Made by a program: the position numbers and the translations under genes. From Pholiota molesta (Eukaryota; Basidiomycota; Agaricomycetes; Agaricales; Strophariaceae), in contig JACGCK010000055.1 in assembly GCA_014925825.1 (NCBI GenBank), positions 220,541 through 284,540 of the forward strand: a stretch of DNA of 64,000 bases, given 5' to 3'. How positions within the stretch are numbered: position 1 is the first letter of the stretch; the number at the start of each line of letters is the position of its first letter. Under the pieces are notes generated by a model. The model ran no database searches. It was not told the origin of the DNA and saw only the letters and a program-made list of their open reading frames with translations. Of this stretch, positions 60,479 through 64,000 are shown piece by piece.

Positions 60479-60520
60479 ATGCACGCCATCCCTCCCCAAG
60501 TCCAAACTGACCACCACAGC

Positions 60521-60853
60521 CAGTTAGGATGCTGTTTGATGCTTATGCATCAATATTCACCAGCACCTTCTCCTCCTCAAAGTGTTTACAAGCCGATCTC
60601 GAATTTTCTCTTTCAAGCGAAATCGACAAGCCAGTTAGGATGCTGTTTGATGCTCATGCATCAATATTCACCAGCACCTTCTCCTCCTCAAAGTGTTTAC
60701 AAGCCGATCTCGAATTTTCTCTTTCAAGCGAAATCGACAAGCCAGTTAGGATGCTGTTTGATGCTCATGCATCAACATTCACCAGCACCTTCTCCTCCTC
60801 AAAGTGTTTACAAGCACATCTCGAATTTTCTCTTTCAAGTGAAATCGACATCG
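60521..60853 (+). repeat. Three tandem copies of a 111-bp repeat
   Basis: Units starting 'cagttaggatgctgtttgat' occur at 60521, 60632 and 60743, almost identical. Because 111 is divisible by three, two overlapping frames stay open across the array: one from ATG 60479 with a 37-residue unit containing 'MLMHQYSPAPSPPQSVYKP', another from 60529 with 'ASIFTSTFSSSKCLQADLEF'. I see no signal peptide or known domain; coding status is unproven. Confidence 0.8.
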
Positions 60854-60961
60854 TACAACACCAAGCGCAATGTCAGACCCCCCCCCCCCTCCCTATATAC
60901 AGTTCTTCCATCTGCCCAAATATCGTTCAATCATACCCAACATCGAAAACACGGGCCGCCG

Positions 60962-61048
60962 TAATCATGATAAGATCAAACAGATATAAATTACATAAGC
61001 CATGCAAAATGCAGCCATGTACCAACTGCTGCCTCTGTTTGTGTAAGG
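60962..61048 (-). repeat. Inverted copy of the 49.4-kb repeat unit
   Basis: The reverse complement of this interval matches 49380-49466, including 'catggctgcattttgcatgg', 'cttatgtaat' and 'gatcttatcatgat'. The translated strand in both places reads 'HKPCKMQPC'. The pair brackets the two JmjC genes at an outer distance of about 11.7 kb. Confidence 0.75.
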
Positions 61049-61312
61049 CCAGTTCTATACTGCATGAATCTTTTCATCTGTCTCATTCAATCCAGAATAG
61101 CGATTTTGAGAAAATGTGTTCGGAAACGGAGTGCTAAGGCAGTTGAGTCTTGGGCTTGACCTTGTATACAATGTATCGTATCGTGTAATATCATAATTCA
61201 TTCTGCAATTCTCATACCGGACTCAGACTGGATATTTACTAGTATTTACTTCTTAAAGGCCCAGATCGAAGGATGGAATGCTAATAAATCCCGTAAAAGA
61301 CCCAATCTTGGC

Positions 61313-64000
61313 ATGGCGCTTGTCGGAAACATCCAATATGCCACGTCACCAGGCTATGCTATTGATCATATGACTTTGGATCCGATTTCAACCGATTTTG
61401 TTGAATGTGGTGCCTCTAAATCCTACTCTGTTTGTTCTACTGTCATCTACCGCCATTACAATATGTTATATCTTTCGATCTCCAGCAATGTTATAAGGCG
61501 TATTGCTCATATAACGGCAATACTGCTTCCAATAACTTGTCTATGGAGTGTGATCCTACATCCACAACTCCCATTTCCATCAACCGCACTTGATGAAGCT
61601 GCCCAATCCCCTATTGTTCTCGACGCTTCAAGCGTATATCAATTACCTGACATGTCTAACAGGCATGATACTGTCCAAGCCCATATTGTTTTCGACGCTT
61701 TGAGCATATATCAATTACCTGGCATGCCTAACAAGCATGAAACTGCCCAATCCCCTATTATTCTCAACACTTTGAGTGTATATCAATTTCCTGGCATGCC
61801 CAACAAGCATGCTACTGTGCAATCCACTGTGGTTCTCAATGCTTTGAGTGTTTATCAACTATCTGGCATGTCCAACAGGCAGTGCAGTGATTATAGAAAG
61901 CATACAATCCCATTATCTTCCAATCAAATACAATATATGTCTGTGCATACCAACAAATATCTGTTAGTGGGCTCTAGAATGATGATTGATATATCTATAG
62001 TCAGCCACAAATTGAAAGATTTTTTGTATTACATATGGCCTGTAATGAAAAAAGCTGGAACTATAAAGTGCCAGTATTATTCATGGACTATACTGGATGG
62101 TGCTCTACAGTATAATATGCATCATAGAATATACTATATGATATCAATGATTAAGATCAATCTATATCGTAACTGTGTATACCGTCATAACTTTGTCATT
62201 CTTAAATTTGTTTGCTTTAGAAATGCTACTCAGTATGGCTCTTTGTTGATTCCTATATACAAAACTTCCAATAGTATACAATTCAATGTTACAGAGGACA
62301 AATTTTATGGTGGGGGTACAAGAAAGGCTAGGCCACTGAAAGGTAGTGATTTGGTTGATTATCTGTATCAACCAGTAGATGCAGAATTACGTTTGGATAA
62401 AAACTACTTGTTTGTCTGTTATACAGATGCTTATCATCTGCCTAATCTTTTACAAGATAACCCCAAATATTTTGCTACACAGGTGCCACTTGAAATATTA
62501 TCAGGAGCATTAACTATACAAGAGGCTGCTGCAATTGGAAAAATTCATAATGTTACAATAAATAACCATCTAACTCGAGATGCATGCACCACAAGATTCA
62601 AAGGACATTATTGTCCAAATTGCAATAACCACTTCTCTGTATTCTCACCAGCAATGACAAAGGCTGAAAAAGGTGCAAAAGAACGTATAAGATCTAAGAA
62701 AAATAGAGATCATCAGAAACAAATGAAGTCTAAATCAGAGGGACAAGGAAACAAATCCTACTCAAAAAATAAGACATATAATAATCCACAAATAAATATA
62801 GACCAACAGGAAAAACATGTCAGTTTTCCCCCAAACTCACTGGACACAGAATTGATCCACAAAATTGTTACAGATTTTTGCAAAGATACAGACCCATCAA
62901 AGTTTCAAGAAAGTGCTTGTGCCGTTTGTGGAGAACTTAATTTACTTCAAGATATGAGTGATATATCAGATGTTAACCTAGACCCACTAGTCAATAATAA
63001 TTCAACACATGAAGAAGACTCAAATACCAGAGTTACAAGATTGGAGCGCAAAACTAATGAAGACCCTATCATTGAATTGGAAGGTCCAATTATAATTCCT
63101 CATTGTAAAACTGTGTGTCAGGAATGCTGTAAATCATTGGAAAAAAGTAAAGTACCTGTAAATTCTTTAGCCAATGGTTTATGGATAGGTGAAGTTCCAT
63201 CTGTTCTTACATGTCTAACATTTGCAGAACAGATGTTAATTGCCCGTATTTGTCACAATCGCTGTTTGGTTCGGGTATCATCTGGTCGGGCCAAAATGAT
63301 TGCAAATTGTATAATGTTTGCAAATCCAACAGTCAAAGTCTATCACAAGCTACCACCTAGCCGTGAGGAATTGAGTGAGGTTCTCGCCTTTATCTTTATT
63401 GGAAGTGCCCGTCCAACAGAAGATGAATATCAACCACACCAATGTTAGTGCGAAGAAACAATGTAGCAAATGCCTTAGAATGGCTTAAGCTAAACCATAT
63501 TGATTATGCAGACCTTGAAATATCCAAAGAAAACTTGGACTCATATCCTGAATCTGGAGTACCTGTGTTTATAGATTTCAAAAAGGTCGAGCCAGATGCC
63601 GGTAACAAAATACCAACTGCTATGTCAAAATTTGATAATGAAATAGAAGAAGGTACAACAGAGGGTCCCTGTCCTTTTACCGTACATGGTCTTACTGGTA
63701 AAGAATATGAAAATACGACAATAGCTGCTCTGAAAATTAAAGCACTACAACACCTGGAAAATGGAGGAAAGACACTTGCTATTGGTCATGAAGAACATCC
63801 AGAGTCTATGTATGATAATCCTCAGATATATCCACAAATGTTTCCTTGGCTTTTTCCTTATGGACTGGGTGGTATTGGACAGCTTCGCCATAAAAGTAAT
63901 TATTCTGAAGCTGCACATAAAAAACATTTATTAATGTACCATGACAAGCGATTCCAAACTGATCTATATTTTCCAATGATAGCGTTTAATCAGCAGCAGC
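61313..64000 (+). mobile_element. Helitron-like replicase/helicase gene, 5' part (cut by the window end, one frameshift)
   Basis: A 711-codon frame (61313-63448) followed, one base out of register, by a frame open to the window edge. The part from about 62280 on reads as a Helitron protein N-terminus: 'ATQVPLEILSGALTIQEAAA', 'FKGHYCPNCNNHF', a Lys-rich linker, 'SACAVCGELN', then 'CLTFAEQMLIARICHNRCLV' and 'VYHKLPPSREELSEVLAF' as in the DUF6570 region of fungal Helitrons, then 'RRNNVANALEWLKLNHIDY' and 'QMFPWLFPYGLGGIGQLRH', the entry to the Helitron-like N domain. Rep and helicase motifs would lie beyond 64000. A single base is missing near 63435-63445. The first ~320 codons look non-homologous and AT-rich, with four 72-bp tandem units at 61607-61882, and may not be part of the protein. 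Agaric genomes carry many Helitrons. Confidence 0.8.
61607..61882 (+). repeat. Four tandem copies of a 72-bp repeat upstream of the Helitron coding region
   Basis: Units start at 61607, 61679, 61751 and 61823 and translate to diverged 24-residue repeats containing 'L(S)VYQLPGM(S/P)N(K/R)'. They keep the frame open. Divergence is higher than in the 111-bp array at 60.5 kb. Confidence 0.7.

Overview
The window reads as nuclear DNA of a mushroom-forming basidiomycete (Agaricomycetes). The evidence is genes split by very short GT-AG introns (mostly 45-70 nt), typical agaric gene families (JmjC paralogues, a PARP family with zinc-ribbon N-termini, F-box proteins, MARVEL-like membrane proteins, CYP P450s) and dense mobile-element debris. 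The species cannot be named from the sequence. Intron boundaries were placed by eye from frame continuity and splice signals; internal ones are inferences.

Layout. 1-2.9 kb: duplicated AT-rich DNA and broken copies of an agaric-specific hypothetical family, with a further broken copy at 39 kb. 3.1-6 kb: a MYND zinc-finger gene and 60S ribosomal protein L4. 7.9-8.9 kb: a MARVEL-like membrane protein. 9.1-20.4 kb: three PARP-related genes in alternating orientation (two with frame lesions), a cytochrome P450, a NADAR-domain gene, and a protein made of the same zinc ribbons as the PARPs but without a catalytic domain. This is an ADP-ribose-centred neighbourhood. 21-33 kb: a small C2H2 zinc-finger gene, COQ4, a small membrane protein, a hypothetical gene, mitochondrial PGS1, a four-exon alpha-helical (TPR-like) gene, and a secreted repeat-peptide precursor. 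35.3-38.5 kb: the mitochondrial ABC transporter ATM1. 41-43 kb: an F-box gene. 43.6-48.7 kb: a tyrosine recombinase gene directly next to a 3.6-kb near-palindromic fold-back element. 49.2-61 kb: two tandem JmjC-domain paralogues with duplicated core promoters, lying between inverted copies of a ~90-bp repeat. The second paralogue carries a 942-bp hAT-type MITE exactly at a splice donor. 61.3 kb to the end: the 5' part of a Helitron-like replicase/helicase gene, cut by the window edge.

How the genes fit together. COQ4 (ubiquinone), PGS1 (phosphatidylglycerol/cardiolipin) and ATM1 (Fe-S export) all act at the mitochondrial inner membrane and are intact, as is RPL4. The accessory genes (PARPs, ribbon protein, P450, MYND, F-box, the hypothetical family, Helitron) repeatedly show apparent single-base losses that break the frame. 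That pattern suggests either relaxed selection or residual assembly indels, and it should be checked before any of them is called a pseudogene.

Most notable: the PARP/ribbon/NADAR neighbourhood, the hAT MITE that turned a 50-nt intron into a 1-kb intron without disturbing the exons, the fold-back palindrome next to the recombinase, and the JmjC pair bracketed by inverted repeats.
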